Source: Nepenthes gracilis (Eukaryota > Streptophyta > Magnoliopsida > Caryophyllales > Nepenthaceae). From it: 64,000 bases of DNA. Within the stretch, counting starts at the first letter, position 1, and every line of letters begins with the position of its first letter. The stretch spans positions 14,439,597 through 14,503,596 of the forward strand of contig BSYO01000028.1 in assembly GCA_033239525.1 (NCBI GenBank). Direction: 5' to 3'. Of this stretch, positions 11,990-23,356 are shown piece by piece. Both the position numbers and the translations under genes were made by a program. The notes beneath the pieces are model-generated. The model saw only the letters and a list, made by a program, of their open reading frames with translations, was not told the origin of the DNA and did no database searches.

Positions 11990-12640
11990 TCTAGATGCAT
12001 ACCAATCAGTCACTGTCCGTTCCTCCCTACTTTGATGGGAGCAATTACACGTACTGAAAAGTACATATAAGAGCATTTCTTAAATCTTTGAATGAGCGTG
12101 TTTGGGTTAGTACTCAAACCAGATAGACTCCACCCAGAATCACCATGGGTGACAAACCAAAAGTTTTATCTTTGTGGATTAAGGAAGAACTTGATGCATA
12201 CAATTGAAATAGTAAGGGGTTACATGCGATTTATGTGGCCGTATCTCTGAAGAATTTAAACGTATTTTCATGTATAAGACATCAAAAGAAATTTGGGACA
12301 TCCTTGAGATTACCCATAAATGAACTAAATTGGTTAAAAATTTAAAATTGTAAATACTTACCACTAAGTTTGAAGAAATTTGAATGAAAGATGATGAGAT
12401 ATTTGATAAATTTTATATAAAATTGAATGACATTGTGAACTCTACATTCAACTTAGGAGAACATATTCCTTAGAATCGAATTGTCCGAAAAGTTCTATGA
12501 CCTTTGCCTGAACATTTTAGACCAAAAGTAAGACGGAACGGGACATTATCCTCCAAATAACCTTCCATTAATGATCACACACAAACCTTAAATAAATAAA
12601 TTATGTACAAAAGATATAAATGGGTGGACTTAAATTTTTT
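11990..12640 (+). pseudogene. SIRE-lineage copia gag, broken
   Basis: Reading with frame changes gives PPYFDGSNYTY (a stop replaces Trp), KVHIRAFLKSLNERVWV, then LWIKEELDAYN, EIWDILEITHK, TKFEEI, FDKFYIKLNDIVNSTFNLGE and RIVRKVL followed by LPEHFRPKV. These are the ordered landmarks of copia Gag (UBN2/DUF4219 type) in SIRE/Maximus elements, which form the virus-like particle. Several TGG or CAG codons have become stops, and at least two frameshifts are present. It ends near 12640, where minus-strand LTR G begins, so the zinc knuckle and pol are missing. PBS and LTR lie just upstream in the proper order. Confidence 0.85.
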
Positions 12641-13826
12641 ATTTTATTTTTTTTGTTGGTGAGCACAGGATCTCAAACGGCCCGTCAACAAGTCGGCCTC
12701 CACTTGGTCAGTCAAACTTGGCCGTCCGGGGCACTAGGTAGGTCTGCCAGGATGCACGAGATGCCACTAGAAATCCGAAATTTACTTTAAAATATAAAAT
12801 TTTGCGGAAGCATCTGAATATATTCCTTTATTTACACAACAGTAAGAAGTAAGTAATAACTCAACAAGGTACAGTTAGATGAAAGCATGCATTAATATAA
12901 CAATTAACGAATTTAAAAGAACTGGAAATGAGAGCATTGTGCAGAGGCATAAAGCATGGAACAAGGACATTTTTACAAGAACCGATTTTTTTCCAAAAAT
13001 CAAATGTAGTTTAAAAAATATGGCTATATTTAAGGTCAGTAACTACTCGACCATCCTAATTCACTAAATTTTACTTGTCAAAGGGGCAACGAGTGGGTGA
13101 GAGTAGGGTATGTGCTTACACTAATTCTGATAATCGTCTACTCAAAGTATTCAAAATGATAGACTTACCAACTCTGTCTATTAACAGGCCATGGGTTCTT
13201 AATTTTTCAGTTCGTCAGACAAAATGGCAGTCAACGTAGGAATTTTTGGTCAACACCCAAATTTCAGTCAACATTTTATCACCCAATTTTCCCTTAAAAT
13301 GTGTACCGGTCACTTTTGCCATACCGGTAAGTTCATGCATATCGGTCACTTTGCTTTATTCCGTCCATTTGCTTCATTATGGGAAATTCACCTAACCGTC
13401 CAAAATGCACCATGTAATATCTCAAATATTTTTTTTTATAAATTAATTTTAATAATTATTTTAGTATTTATTTTGGATTTAGAATTTTATAATTGGACTT
13501 GAAATTTGATTCTTAAGTATTTCAATAATTGAATTAGGCTTAGATACTTAAATCATTAAATTGAACTAATAGTTTGAGTTGGGTATTTTGATTATTAATA
13601 TAATTAATTGAGTTAATTTAATTATAAGTCTATTTAATCATGAAAATTATTATATATTTAATTTATATAAATTTTAGTATATTAGAATTTATTAATAGAA
13701 TTATGAAATTAAAATTTAAGATGGGACAAAATATTAAAAAATTTTAAGTGTTATTATTAGATAAATAATTAATCAAGATTTTAATGAGAGATAAATAAAT
13801 ATATATGAGAATATATATTAGAAAAA

Positions 13827-13880
13827 AATAATAATAATAATAATAAATATATGTATATAATAATAATAATAATAATAAAA
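13827..13880 (+). repeat. (AAT)n microsatellites in LTR B1
   Basis: Two AAT/ATA runs are interrupted by 'atatatgtata'. A purine-rich tract follows at about 13890-14050. Both lie in the U3 side of B1. Confidence 0.85.
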
Positions 13881-14189
13881 TAAATAAATAAAATGAGAGA
13901 GAAAGAGAGATTCGGCCGAAGGAAAAAGAAGGAAAGAAAAGGGAGAGGAGAGGAAAGAAAAGAGAAGAAAGAAGAAGAAAGGGCAGGAAGGGAGAAAGGA
14001 AAGGGGGGAAAGAGAGAGAGGGAAAATGGGCTGTGAGAAGGAAGGAGACGAATGCCCATAAGGAAACTCTACGAAAACCCTAGATTCACCTTTCACTATA
14101 TCTTGTGATGGAAGGGTTAGGAGGGGGGAACCGAAGAGGACAAACGGGAAGAAAACGGAGCCATGCGGTCATCTCCTGTGTTCCTCAAT

Positions 14190-15320
14190 AACTTAATCGT
14201 CGTAAATGGAGTTGGGACAAAACTACCGTCATAGTCAAGGTCAAAACCGCCAGCCTCACTGTTCAATCGTGGCAAGTGAATCCCGTTTACTATCATTTCT
14301 ACTCAATTTGCAAGTGAATCTCGTTTACTATCATTTCTACTCAATTTGCAAGTGAATCTCACTTACTGTCATTTCTACTCAATTTGTAAGTGAACCCTCT
14401 ACAGTCATTCTACTCAATTTGAAACTGATTCCTCATAAATCCTTCCTTCTGCGTTGGTATTGTTGGCTTTGTGCTACTTGGATTCGAAGTTTGATTCAAA
14501 TCTGTCTCTCTTCCTCTAATTCCACCATTTATGATGTGTAAATTGGATGGTGTGTGTTCGTTGAGAAATTCATGAGGGAGCAGATGTTAACTTGTTTGTG
14601 ACCGGTTCAACAATTGAGTGAGAAAACAGAGGCTTCGTGCTTTGTTTTTGGTCGAGATGTGGTGGGTGAATGGTTGATAATATTTGGGTATTGGTTGTGC
14701 TCTGTGTGAGTGAACTGCTGAAATTTTGTGTATGTGTGTGTGGTCACCGTCGTTGGTGCGTGTTGGCAACAAAGCCGATTTGTGTGTGGGTGGAATGGAG
14801 AAGCTAAACCGCCTGTGCGTGTGTGCAATCGGTGTGTGAATCCCGTTTACTATGTGTTCTACTCAATTTGCAAGTGAATCTCGTTTACTATCATTTACGT
14901 GCTCAATTTGCAAGTGAATCTGCTGAGTGTGTGTGTGCTTCTCTAGGCAATTTGTAAGTGAACCCTCTGAGTGTGTGTGTGGGTCTACTCAATTTGGCCA
15001 TATGTGCCTCATAAATCCTTCCTGTGTGTGGGTGAGGGCAGCAAAAGCTGGTATTGGGCTGGGCTTCGGTTGAGGTGCAAAAGCTTGCCGTGGGCTGGAC
15101 GTTTGATGTCAAAGTGTGTGAAGTTCCTCTAATTCCACCATTTATGATGTGTATATGTGTGTGTATTCATGTATGGATATGAGGGTATATGTGTGTATAT
15201 GTGTGTGTATACGTGTTTTGGATTATATATATGTGTGTGTATGTTGATAAATTTGGGTATTGGTGGTTATATATATGTATGTATGCTAAAATGTGTGGTT
15301 ATATGTGTATGTATGAGAAT
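14190..15320 (+). repeat. about 0.56-kb tandem duplication in LTR B1
   Basis: Blocks recur in order about 560-573 bp apart: 'gtgaatcccgtttactat' (14276 and 14835), 'cctcataaatccttcct', 'ttcctctaattccaccattt', and 'ggttgataatatttgggtat' (about 14670, against a close match at about 15243). The second copy is broken by several TGTGTGTG runs that the first lacks. Confidence 0.75.
14276..14425 (+). repeat. 38-bp tandem repeat
   Basis: Three full copies and one shortened copy have GTGAATCTCGTTTACTATCA, then TTTCTACTCAATTTGCAA. The array is repeated in disturbed form at 14835-15000. Confidence 0.85.
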
Positions 15321-17325
15321 GGAGATGGTAAAGAGCATAAGGATATTTACAGTTGTATATGTTGTGTATATAAAGATATATTGGCCCGTGTTCAGAGTGA
15401 TACTAATTGTATGAAGAAATAAATATTGCCAATTAATTGTTGGAACCTCGTAAAATTAATTCGGGATAAAAATTTAAAATAAAAATATTGCTGGCCTAAG
15501 TCGTAGACATTGCTTTGAAATAAAAATAGTGAAGTAGTTGAGCTAATCATATCTTGATCCATGTATTCTCTTTGGATGTCTTGAGATATGTTCCTTTGTG
15601 TTAGATTTAATGATGCGAGTATGGTCTGGTCAGCATCGAATGACGTTCTGTTATTGATGTTGCAAAGCGTTCTTTGCGTTATACTCGGTGTGTGAGTATG
15701 TGTATTTGTTAGCTTCTTATGGTCAAGATTGAGGAGAGTGTGTGAAACCATTAAAGTATCTGGTCGAATGGGAGGCTTTGGTACTTTAATGTGGTCTACG
15801 CTTATCCGATACTGATTTCCGTCTCCTGGTGGGTTGAGGTACGTTGCCTAGTTTGGCGGGATGCTTATGGCCATGTGAACATCGTAGATCATGATATTGA
15901 GGATATCATGGCGGGAGATGCTGGGTTTGACGTGTGAGGTATCTTTCGTACCTGGTAGAGTCGGAAGATGAGCATGATGCGCATGCTCGGGAGACGTCTG
16001 TACTTTGTTTGACGGAGTCTCTCTGGACCATGGATTTTGGTCGGAGGTCAAACGTGCGAGCATCAGTAGCCCGTGCAAGTACCCAGCTGTCGGGGGATAT
16101 ACGCAGCCTTTGGTTCACAGTGGCGGAACAAGATCCAGGAGTTTTCTTGTGATGTTCTATTATTGTGAGTACCTCATTAGTTGCGGATTGTATCCTTGTG
16201 TCGATCCTGTGATATTCGAATTCAACGGAATCCATGTTGATTGTCATCGTAATCATGCTGGTTGTTCTAGCTGACATATGGACCGGGGAAATCCCTAATC
16301 ATCGTTGATGCCGGATTCCAGGGGATTACCACTGTTTATTGGCACTCTTGTTATTTTTAGATGTACGGGTCTTATGAGACTCATTTGCCTAGAGTCGTAT
16401 TTACGACGTGTTGTAATCTGTCTCCAATATAGTAGGTTTTCAGAGTATGTTGATACCTTGGTAGATGGCATCCGAGATCGTTATTGTTATTAGTGTTTTT
16501 TATTATTATCACTTGCTGGGCTTTAGCTCAACCTTGTATTTTCTTGGTTCCAGATTAGACAGGTTGACATCATGATTAATAAGATCACGTGACTTTTGGG
16601 TAGCCAGCAGATAGAGGTGATATTAGAGTTCGAGGCTCTCCGGATGTGAATTTAAGATTTTTGATTTAGTTATTGATTGACTTTTGTTAGATTTTCTTTA
16701 TGAGAACTGATATTTTAGGACATCGGTGTCGTTTATTGCTATTATGGATATTTAATTTATGATACATTTATGAAGATCATTGATAATATTTTTAATGATA
16801 TTGAGTTCATTGATGATGTGTAATTGATGATTTTGGATGACCTAAGATTTTAACCGTGATGGTTCAGGTGGGGTTCGGGGATCCGAGCTCGCGTTGTCAC
16901 ACACCATACCCGCATTTTGCACCATATCGGGCGAATTGCTCCAAGCCAACAAAATGCACCATACCGGCATTTTGCTCAAACTGGGCAAATTGTGCCATTC
17001 TGCCCGTTTGCACCATTCTAGAAAAATTGTGCATTCCGGTCATTTTGCCATTCAAGGCAAATTCTGCAAACTAGAAAAAATCCGATTAACCGGTCAACGA
17101 AGCCAATTCTAGTCAACGAAGCCAGTTCTACTCAATGAAGCCAATTCCGGTCAACGAAGCCAATTCCAGTAGATGATTTTTCTGCCAATCAACATTTACG
17201 CTTACGAGGTAATAACCTGTTGGCAATTGAGATGACTTCTTCATAACTTAATATTTCTTCCATTAGTTAAACGAAATATTGATTATATGACCTTAATTAC
17301 GATGTTTAAAAATCAAGATATTACA

Positions 17326-17340
17326 ATTCTCTCCCACTTA
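17326..17340 (-). promoter_or_regulatory. polypurine tract of element H
   Basis: In reverse complement it reads TAAGTGGGAGAGAAT directly before the LTR start TGTAATATC. This is the plus-strand primer position for reverse transcription. Confidence 0.7.
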
Positions 17341-17663
17341 TGGAAATTCCATTCTCAAAATTTGATGAACCTCAAAATTATCGTTTACTTAGATCCTTAA
17401 TCTTATTCTGATATTCGTGGCTCCTCATGCTACCGCTGTGCTACTTTGATTTAACCCTTATCATGCAAATCCCATCCCTTGGTTCATTTTTGACACTTAG
17501 GTTATACAGATACTATAGACCCAAAAAAATTATCACAAACCTTGATACAATTAATATAAAATCCATGATCTTTGAACAAATGAATATACTCAGGAAATAC
17601 AAGTAGTATACAGATTTGGAATCCCAAAATATCACGTATTCAAAAATGCCAAGATTCGAGAAT

Positions 17664-18625
17664 CTAAGATACTACAAATGCCTTAGCTGGGACCGTTGGT
17701 TGAAGCACTGAGGCCCACTTCAATTGAGGGTAGTTTCTTATTATGTGCACCGGCTGTCCACAATTGTAACAAAGTCCCAACTTCTTAGAACAAGGCCTAC
17801 CCTCATGTAACTTCCCGCAATAAGGACACGAGTTGGTTGATATTTTAGAAGTTGGTGCTACTTGGCCGGACTCTTCTGATTCATGCTGCTTTGCCTTTTT
17901 CGGGGGCCTCTCAGGTCCGACGCTGGAGCTAGCTCTTTGGTCCCTCCGGCTAGACATCTTCTTCTTAAAAATCTCCTCTTTCAAGCTCTTCATAATAATT
18001 GCCCTGTCCAAGACCTCCCCATAAGTCGACAGCTTTAATGTCGACAGATGCTTCCTAATATTATCCCTCAAACCTTGAGAAAATCTTTTTACCTTCCTAC
18101 TCTCCTCCTCTACCATATACGGAGCATATCAAGACAACTCCATAAACTTGGCGTTGTACTCAGCTACTGTATGATTGCCCTGTTTTAGCCATAAAAATTC
18201 ATCCTCCTAGCCCCGTTATCAGTATATTTCTCCATAAAGGCCGTCTCAAACGTGGTCCAAGTGATCTCATTCTCCAGTACCTCAAAGACCATTTTCTGCA
18301 TTTCCTACTAATGATGGGCTTCTCCTTCCAATTTATGAGCCGCAAACAAGACTCTAGCCTCAGCTGGACATTTAATAACCACAAATACCTTCTTAAGCCT
18401 CTTGATCCAAGTATCCACTTTTACTGAATCTGGTTCTCCCAAAAACTCAGGTACTTGATCGTTAGTAAAGCGGTCATACACCGATGTCTCTTGGCCAGCA
18501 GGGGTTGGAGCCAGACTATGTTGCCCCATGGCTTCCATAACATTTGTCATTCTTCCTAATATATTTAAATACTCGGCCTCCCTGTCTTGAAAATTATGAG
18601 CAGCCCTTCTTCCTCTATTCGCCAT
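17664..18625 (-). pseudogene. Ty3/gypsy gag of element H, frame-broken
   Basis: The start codon is at 18625 (MANRGRRAAHNF). The first frame, to 18308, carries VPEFLGEPDSVKVDTWIKRL, VVIKCPAEARV and AAHKLEGEAHH, the Retrotrans_gag core. After a stop or frame change, 18116-17664 continues with KVKRFSQGLRDNIRKHLSTL and two zinc-binding motifs. The first, CPYCGKLHEGRPC, is intact. The second, CYNCGQPVHIIRNY, has Tyr where the final Cys of CCHC belongs. The product would be capsid and nucleocapsid. About 320 bp further left comes the polypurine tract, so protease, RT, RNase H and integrase are deleted. Upstream 18626-18872 is leader sequence cut by the copia element. Confidence 0.88.
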
Positions 18626-18872
18626 CCTATTATCTTATCACCAAAACACGATAGCATCAGTTAATCCAGTATTAATCGATTAAAGGAAGGGGTCAACAAT
18701 CTTCTTTCCCTTTTTTTTTTTGTATTCAAAGATTAAACCCCTCCTCAAGCTTCATACACTCTACACCTCGGCCTACTCGGTAACTAGGACATGATACTTT
18801 CTAAACACAATGTCTTGGTCATTCTTAGTACTGGCCTAAGGTTTAACCAGTCCAACTTAATTGTCCTATACC
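18626..18872 (-). other. leader of element H
   Basis: This is non-coding sequence between the gag start and the copia insertion. It has a T-run at about 18710-18722. The 5' LTR of H is not found on the far side of the copia element. Confidence 0.45.
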
Positions 18873-19337
18873 TGTGGGCTTCAGCCCAAAATGGTGAGCC
18901 GGCCCAAGCCGCTGAGCAGCCTTGAGCCGGCCCACGAGCCACCAAGCCGTTTTCGAGCGGCAGAGCAAAATCGCTCGTTTCGTCTTCCTTGATGATTTTG
19001 TAACCATTTGGCGTTTAACTCTGTTAATTGCTGAAACATTTGTGGTCCATTAAGTAGTGATAACTATCCCATTAAGTCAATTAATCAATTTTGGCCGGTT
19101 TGAGTACCAAATGCTCGATTGAGGCGGGTGATGGTTTCGCCTATAAATTGAGCGTTCTGGCTTTGTCCCTGGCATCCAACTCAAGCAATACACCGTCTAA
19201 ACGAGTGAAGGAGTGTCCAGAAGCACGGAGCCGGTCCGAATCGAACGTCCGAAAACAGAACACCAAATGGCCGGAGGTATATTAATCGATTTTAAATTCC
19301 ACTTTTGTGGTTGTTTTAGCCACATAAATTTCTAACA
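18873..19337 (+). repeat. 5' LTR of copia element 1 (465 bp)
   Basis: It starts TGTGGGCTTCAGCCC and ends TTTCTAACA just before the primer-binding site. The first 72 bp recur at 24247-24318 with three differences. GAGCCGGCCC motifs repeat near the start, and a CTATAAATT TATA box lies at 19141. Confidence 0.9.
19141..19149 (+). promoter_or_regulatory. TATA box of copia element 1
   Basis: CTATAAATT lies about 195 bp before the LTR end, in the position expected for the U3/R border. Confidence 0.55.
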
Positions 19338-19339
19338 TT

Positions 19340-19350
19340 TGGTATCAGAG
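19340..19350 (+). promoter_or_regulatory. primer-binding site of copia element 1
   Basis: TGGTATCAGAG matches exactly the 3' complement of plant initiator methionyl tRNA used by most plant copia elements. It lies two bases after the LTR. Confidence 0.92.
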
Positions 19351-19742
19351 AAAGGCTTCAACTCTGCCTTTGTTGCTCTGTATTTTTCCGGTTTTTTTCG
19401 AAATCGAAAAAACCTAAAGTCTTTGTTTTTTTGAAGATTTGGTTCAAACGAGCACTGAAAATCGATGGGAAATTAAATTTTTAAAATTTCCATATATTTT
19501 TCATCATTTATGGTGTTCGTATGGTGCTGTTTGAATCGGATTGTCGTTCGTTGTCCTTGTGCTCGATAAACGCTGCCGCAAGCTCGCTTTGTGATATTCG
19601 TTTCCGGGCAAATGAATTCGTTAATTAAACAACGTCGTTTTGCTACAGCCATTTTGGTTTTTGTTGGGCCGATTGTCATCCCACAGAACGGGCGCGCCCA
19701 AATGGCCCAACTTTGTAGTAGAATGGAAAAATGATTTGCGGA

Positions 19743-19815
19743 TGCGGCTGACGGGTTTCGAACCCGGCACGCGGGACGTGGGAACTAGCGGCTTCTGCCG
19801 CTGCGCTGCTGAGCG
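19743..19815 (-). other. tRNA-like (A box/B box) sequence in the copia leader
   Basis: On the minus strand an A-box match CAGCGCAGCGG (19808-19798) is followed 44 bases on by a perfect B box GGTTCGAAACC (19764-19754), the spacing of a real tRNA gene. Four of five T-stem pairs form, but acceptor and anticodon stems do not. It is therefore a tRNA-derived relic, SINE head or pol III-type promoter rather than a working tRNA gene. Confidence 0.5.
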
Positions 19816-20424
19816 CCGTGCGTTTATTTCCGAACTAAAATTTTATTTATACTTTAATACAGTGTATATATATATATTATAGATATACGTATATATTTTT
19901 ATATATACATATAATAATTATATTATTATATATAAAGTATAAAATATAATATCTAGAATATAATTATATATATGTATAAATAATGTCTTGTGATTAAAAT
20001 AATTTAATTAATTGGGAATTAGCCACAGCACTCTTACTTCATAAAATTATTTTTTTATTATCACGTGTGGTATAAAGACATAAATTGTGAATAATTATTT
20101 TGATATAATAAAATTCATCACACAGGAAATTTTATTATATTAAATTAATTAATTAGGATAAAATGTCAAATTATTTTTCTTAATTTACCCACAGGGATTA
20201 AGAATGGAATATAATTTGATAGTTTTATCATAAAATTGGACATGAATCTACTGGAATTAAAATTTAGCCCACAAGTAATTTTTTTGTCTATTGATTCATG
20301 ATGTATGTTTTACATTGGTAAAACATAATATTGTAATTTGTTAGCCTCTTTTGGATGTTAAGTATGTATTTATTTTTATGCAGCTATTCAATCTGTAAAT
20401 TTTTTCGATATTAGATGTGAAATT

Positions 20425-21110
20425 TTCGAACTTAAAGGTGACAACTATAAAGTGTGGAAGGAGAGAATTCTTCTTCACTTAGGGTGGCTCGATATCGATT
20501 ATGCTATCCGAAAGGATGAACCACTGGCTCTTACCCTTACCAGCACTTCGGATGAGGTAACTCTTTATGAACACTAGGAGCAATCTAATTGTCTCAGTTT
20601 AATGTTCATAAAGACAAAAATTTCTGCTGGTATTTGTAGTGTTACTAAAGTGCAAGATTTCTTTTGATGAACAATTTGTGATTTCAGATAAAGCACTTTG
20701 CAGGAAGTTCTCATCTATTAGGCTCTCCATTGTTAAGGGTGTGGGTGAGCACATAATGCAAATGAGGGATATTTCTTGGTCTAGAGGTGGACATGTCTCA
20801 ACCTTTTCATGGTGCACTACATTTTAAATTTGCTTCCACCGTAATATGGGCCTTTTAAAATCTCTTATAACACACATAAGGATAAATGATCAATCAATGA
20901 ACTCATGACAATGTGTTAAGAGGAAGGAAGGCTCATGATTGAAAGAGCGTCACGTGACTTTGAAGGTTCAAGACGCAGTCAAATCAAAGGGAAAGGTAAA
21001 GTATCTATCTGATATCAAGAAGGAGTTCAAGTGCTTCTCCGGAAAAGAAGGACATGTAAAGAAGGACTGTATCAAGTATTTGGCTTGAAAAGAAAGGTAA
21101 TTTTGATTTA
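20425..21110 (+). pseudogene. copia gag (element 1), broken
   Basis: The remnant begins with LKGDNYKVWKERILLHLGWL, the DUF4219/UBN2 Gag start. After frame changes come MFIKTKISAGI, QFVISDKALCRKFSSIRLS, MVHYILNLLPP followed by YGPFKISYNTHKDK, and EEGRLMIER. The zinc knuckle near 21032-21080 reads CFSGKEGHVKKDC: histidine and last cysteine are present, but the second cysteine is lost. Gag forms the particle shell. Stops and frameshifts are frequent. The long leader (19351-20424, about 1.1 kb) is unusual and holds the tRNA-like sequence and AT-rich runs. Confidence 0.85.
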
Positions 21111-21499
21111 TGAATCTAATATGTTAATGTTGCACATAATACATGGTGGATTGACTTTTGTTCTACAATTTTTCTAATTCCTTTACGGTTTGCAAAACCT
21201 AAGGAAACCAAAGGCAGTGAACAATATTTTCTCCCAGAAAATAAGATGCACATGTGGAGGCCATTGGGACATGCATCTTAATTTTTAGTGATTTTATTTT
21301 GACATTAGAAAAGACCTTTTATATTCTAAATTTTTCTATTTGATTTTTATTTCTAGACTTGTGCCCTTTGGATATTTCTTTACATTTTCAGATCATTATT
21401 CAGTTTATCTTATAAGTGATATTGTTATAAATTTTTAATGATTATTGAATTTACAAACAATACCAATTTCAATACTGTTCATTAATAATGGAATTAAAA

Positions 21500-22130
21500 G
21501 ATGTGTTATTGAATGAATATTCCTGGATGTTATGGCATAGGAGATTGGGACATATCTCGATTGATAGAATCAAAAGATTAGTAAATGATGGAGTACTTAG
21601 TACTCTAGATTTTACTTGACTTTGAGACTCATGGTTCATACCAACAAGACTAAGAAAATGTCAAGAGGAGTTCGACATATTAGTTATCATCATACCGATA
21701 TTTGTAGTCGATATAGACTCATATGGCACAAAATATTTCATCACCTTTATCGATGATTTCTCATATGTTTTGCTTGCTTCATAATAAATATGAAGCCTTG
21801 GATGCCTTTAAAATTGTTTAAAGCGAAGTAGAGAAACAAACTGAAAAAATATTAAAATTGTGAGATCGATAGAGGTGTAGAGTATTATGGTAGATATACT
21901 CCAAGATAGACAAACAAAATGCATTTGCAAAGTTTCTTCAAGAACATGAGATTGTTGCCCAAAGACAATACTCCGACCAAAATGGGTGTGCCAACATTAT
22001 TGGACATTGTTATGCACCTTTTAAAATCTTTATGGAATGAAGCTCTAGAAAAATTGTGGGTCCCATTCGGTCCAAAACTTTTGCCATTCAGTTTATAACC
22101 CACAAGAGAAGAAATTAGGCAAAGGACTAT
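21500..22130 (+). pseudogene. copia integrase region (element 1), broken
   Basis: At about 21528-21610 the frame reads LWHRRLGHISIDRIKRLVND, the GAG-pre-integrase HHCC neighbourhood before the catalytic core. At about 21710-21765 a frame gives DIDSYGTKYFITFIDDFSYV, the 'D...YF.TFIDD.SRY' start of the rve integrase core with its first acidic residues. After that, DAFKIV and EVEKQTEKI fit the known spacing but contain stops. Integrase inserts the cDNA into the host chromosome. This copy is inactive. The order gag, integrase, RT, RNase H confirms Ty1/copia. Confidence 0.8.
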
Positions 22131-22599
22131 TAGTGGTATTTCAATATCTAGAAAAAATCCGATTTTATTGTCCATCTCATACCACTAGGATTGTGGAATC
22201 AAGAAATGTAAAATTTCTTGAGTCAACGAGTGGGAGGAAACGATCAAGAATTGATCATTTGGATTCTAACCCTCAACTTCATATGATAGCCACATTCAAG
22301 ATCAACGGTGTTGAACAACCAATCATTGTCATTCCATAAAATACTGATTCTATTCCAGTTGACCATAAAATTTAGGATTTATCTAAAATATTTACGATAC
22401 TCCCGTTGAGGATGATGATACAACATTAAGAAGGTCTTCTAGAATGAGAAAGTTAGCAATCCCTAATGATTATGTTGTATATCTTGCAATTGAGTTGAAA
22501 ATAATCTTCGTTTTCTGAAGCCATGAGTTGTAATAAATCACAATTATTTGCTCCAAGTGATGAGTTTCCATGAGTAGCAATTAAATTGCGAAAGCCATA

Positions 22600-23260
22600 T
22601 TGAATAGGTATTTAAAAGAAAGAAAGACTCATTAATTAAAGATATAAGGCAAGACTGTTTAAAAACTCAAAAAGAAGGAATTGATTACAAGGAGACCTTT
22701 TCTCCTATATCTAAAAAGGACTCTCTTCGCATAATTTTAGCATCAAACATTTTGATATGAACCTAACAAATGGATGTGAAAAACAAATTTTTAAATGGTG
22801 ATCTAGAGGAAGAGGTTTACATAAAACAACCATAGATTTTCCTTAATGGTAAGCAATTGGTATTCAAATCAAGAAGTTCATATATGGATTGAAACAAGTA
22901 TCCCGTCATGGTATTTGAAATTTGATAAAATTATCTCTTCATTCGATTTTGAAAAGAATATTTTGAATCAATGTATATACAAAAGGTCCCATAAGACTTG
23001 TTTCCTTATCTAATATGTGGATGGTATTTTACTTGCATCCAATGATAAAGGGTTATGAAATAATTTCTCTCTAAAAATTTTGAAATGAAAGATATGGGTG
23101 ATGCATCTTATGTCATTGGTATAAAGATATATCGAGATAACCTTGTGTTTTGGGTTTATCTCAAGAGACCTATATCAATAAGGTTTTAGAGAGATTTGGG
23201 ATGAAAGATTATTCACCCAGTGTAGCACCCATTGTGAAGGGTGATAAGCTCACAACAAAT
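22600..23260 (+). pseudogene. copia reverse transcriptase (element 1), broken
   Basis: Readable segments are GIDYKETFSPISKKDSLRII, QMDVKNKFLNGDLEEEVYIK, a 'YVDGILLASND'-like catalytic motif near 23015-23045, MKDMGDASYVIGIKI at about 23089-23130, and KVLERFGMKDYSPSVAPIVK at about 23185-23240. These are the ordered blocks of the RVT_2 domain, which copies the RNA genome into cDNA. The catalytic YVDD appears as YVDG, so even without the stops this copy would lack the second aspartate. Confidence 0.85.
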
Positions 23261-23356
23261 GAAAAATGATTTGGACGGAAATACAAGAACATTCCATGTG
23301 CTTCCGTTTTGGAAGTTTAAAAATGTCCGTGTATGTACAAGACGTAGCATTCAAAA

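Larger units (their letters stand above)
13413..16901 (+). mobile_element. solo LTR B1 (3,489 bp) with target duplication CACCA
   Basis: TGTAATATCTC at the left end and GTTGTCACA at the right end are flanked by perfect 5-bp copies CACCA (13408-13412 and 16902-16906). Its right two-thirds recurs at B2 (46.96-49.98 kb), B3 (57.79-58.87 kb) and B4 (40.6-41.7 kb), for example the blocks 'gaccatggattttggtcgg' (B1) and 'ttatggccatgtgaccatcg' (B2). No protein-coding family is seen in any copy, so the parent lineage is unknown; a gypsy-type parent is likely from the termini. The overlapping ORFs at 15.9-16.3 kb are not kept in the other copies. Confidence 0.85.
12645..17325 (-). repeat. LTR G, 3' LTR of gypsy element H, split by solo LTR B1
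   Basis: The right end reads TGTAATATCTTGATT in reverse complement at 17325, just beside a polypurine tract. The left part (12645-13412) shares the 'gatgccactaga' block with LTR A1. Both halves carry degenerate 'gcaccataccgg..attttgc' repeats. Removing B1 joins 'ccaaaatgcacca' to 'taccc' without a break. About 1.2 kb of LTR remains. The left end against the SIRE gag is approximate and probably truncated. Confidence 0.7.

Noticed and set aside
13781..14096. Hydrophobic 92-codon ORFs on the minus strand (possible membrane peptide)
   Set aside because: They come from AAT repeats and a purine-rich tract in LTR B1.
15906..16277. Overlapping ORFs of 123 and 89 codons on both strands
   Set aside because: They lie inside solo LTR B1. 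The same region in B2 and B3 is interrupted and shows no codon conservation.
19743..19815. Functional tRNA gene on the minus strand
   Set aside because: A and B boxes are present, but acceptor and anticodon stems do not pair and no sensible anticodon loop forms.
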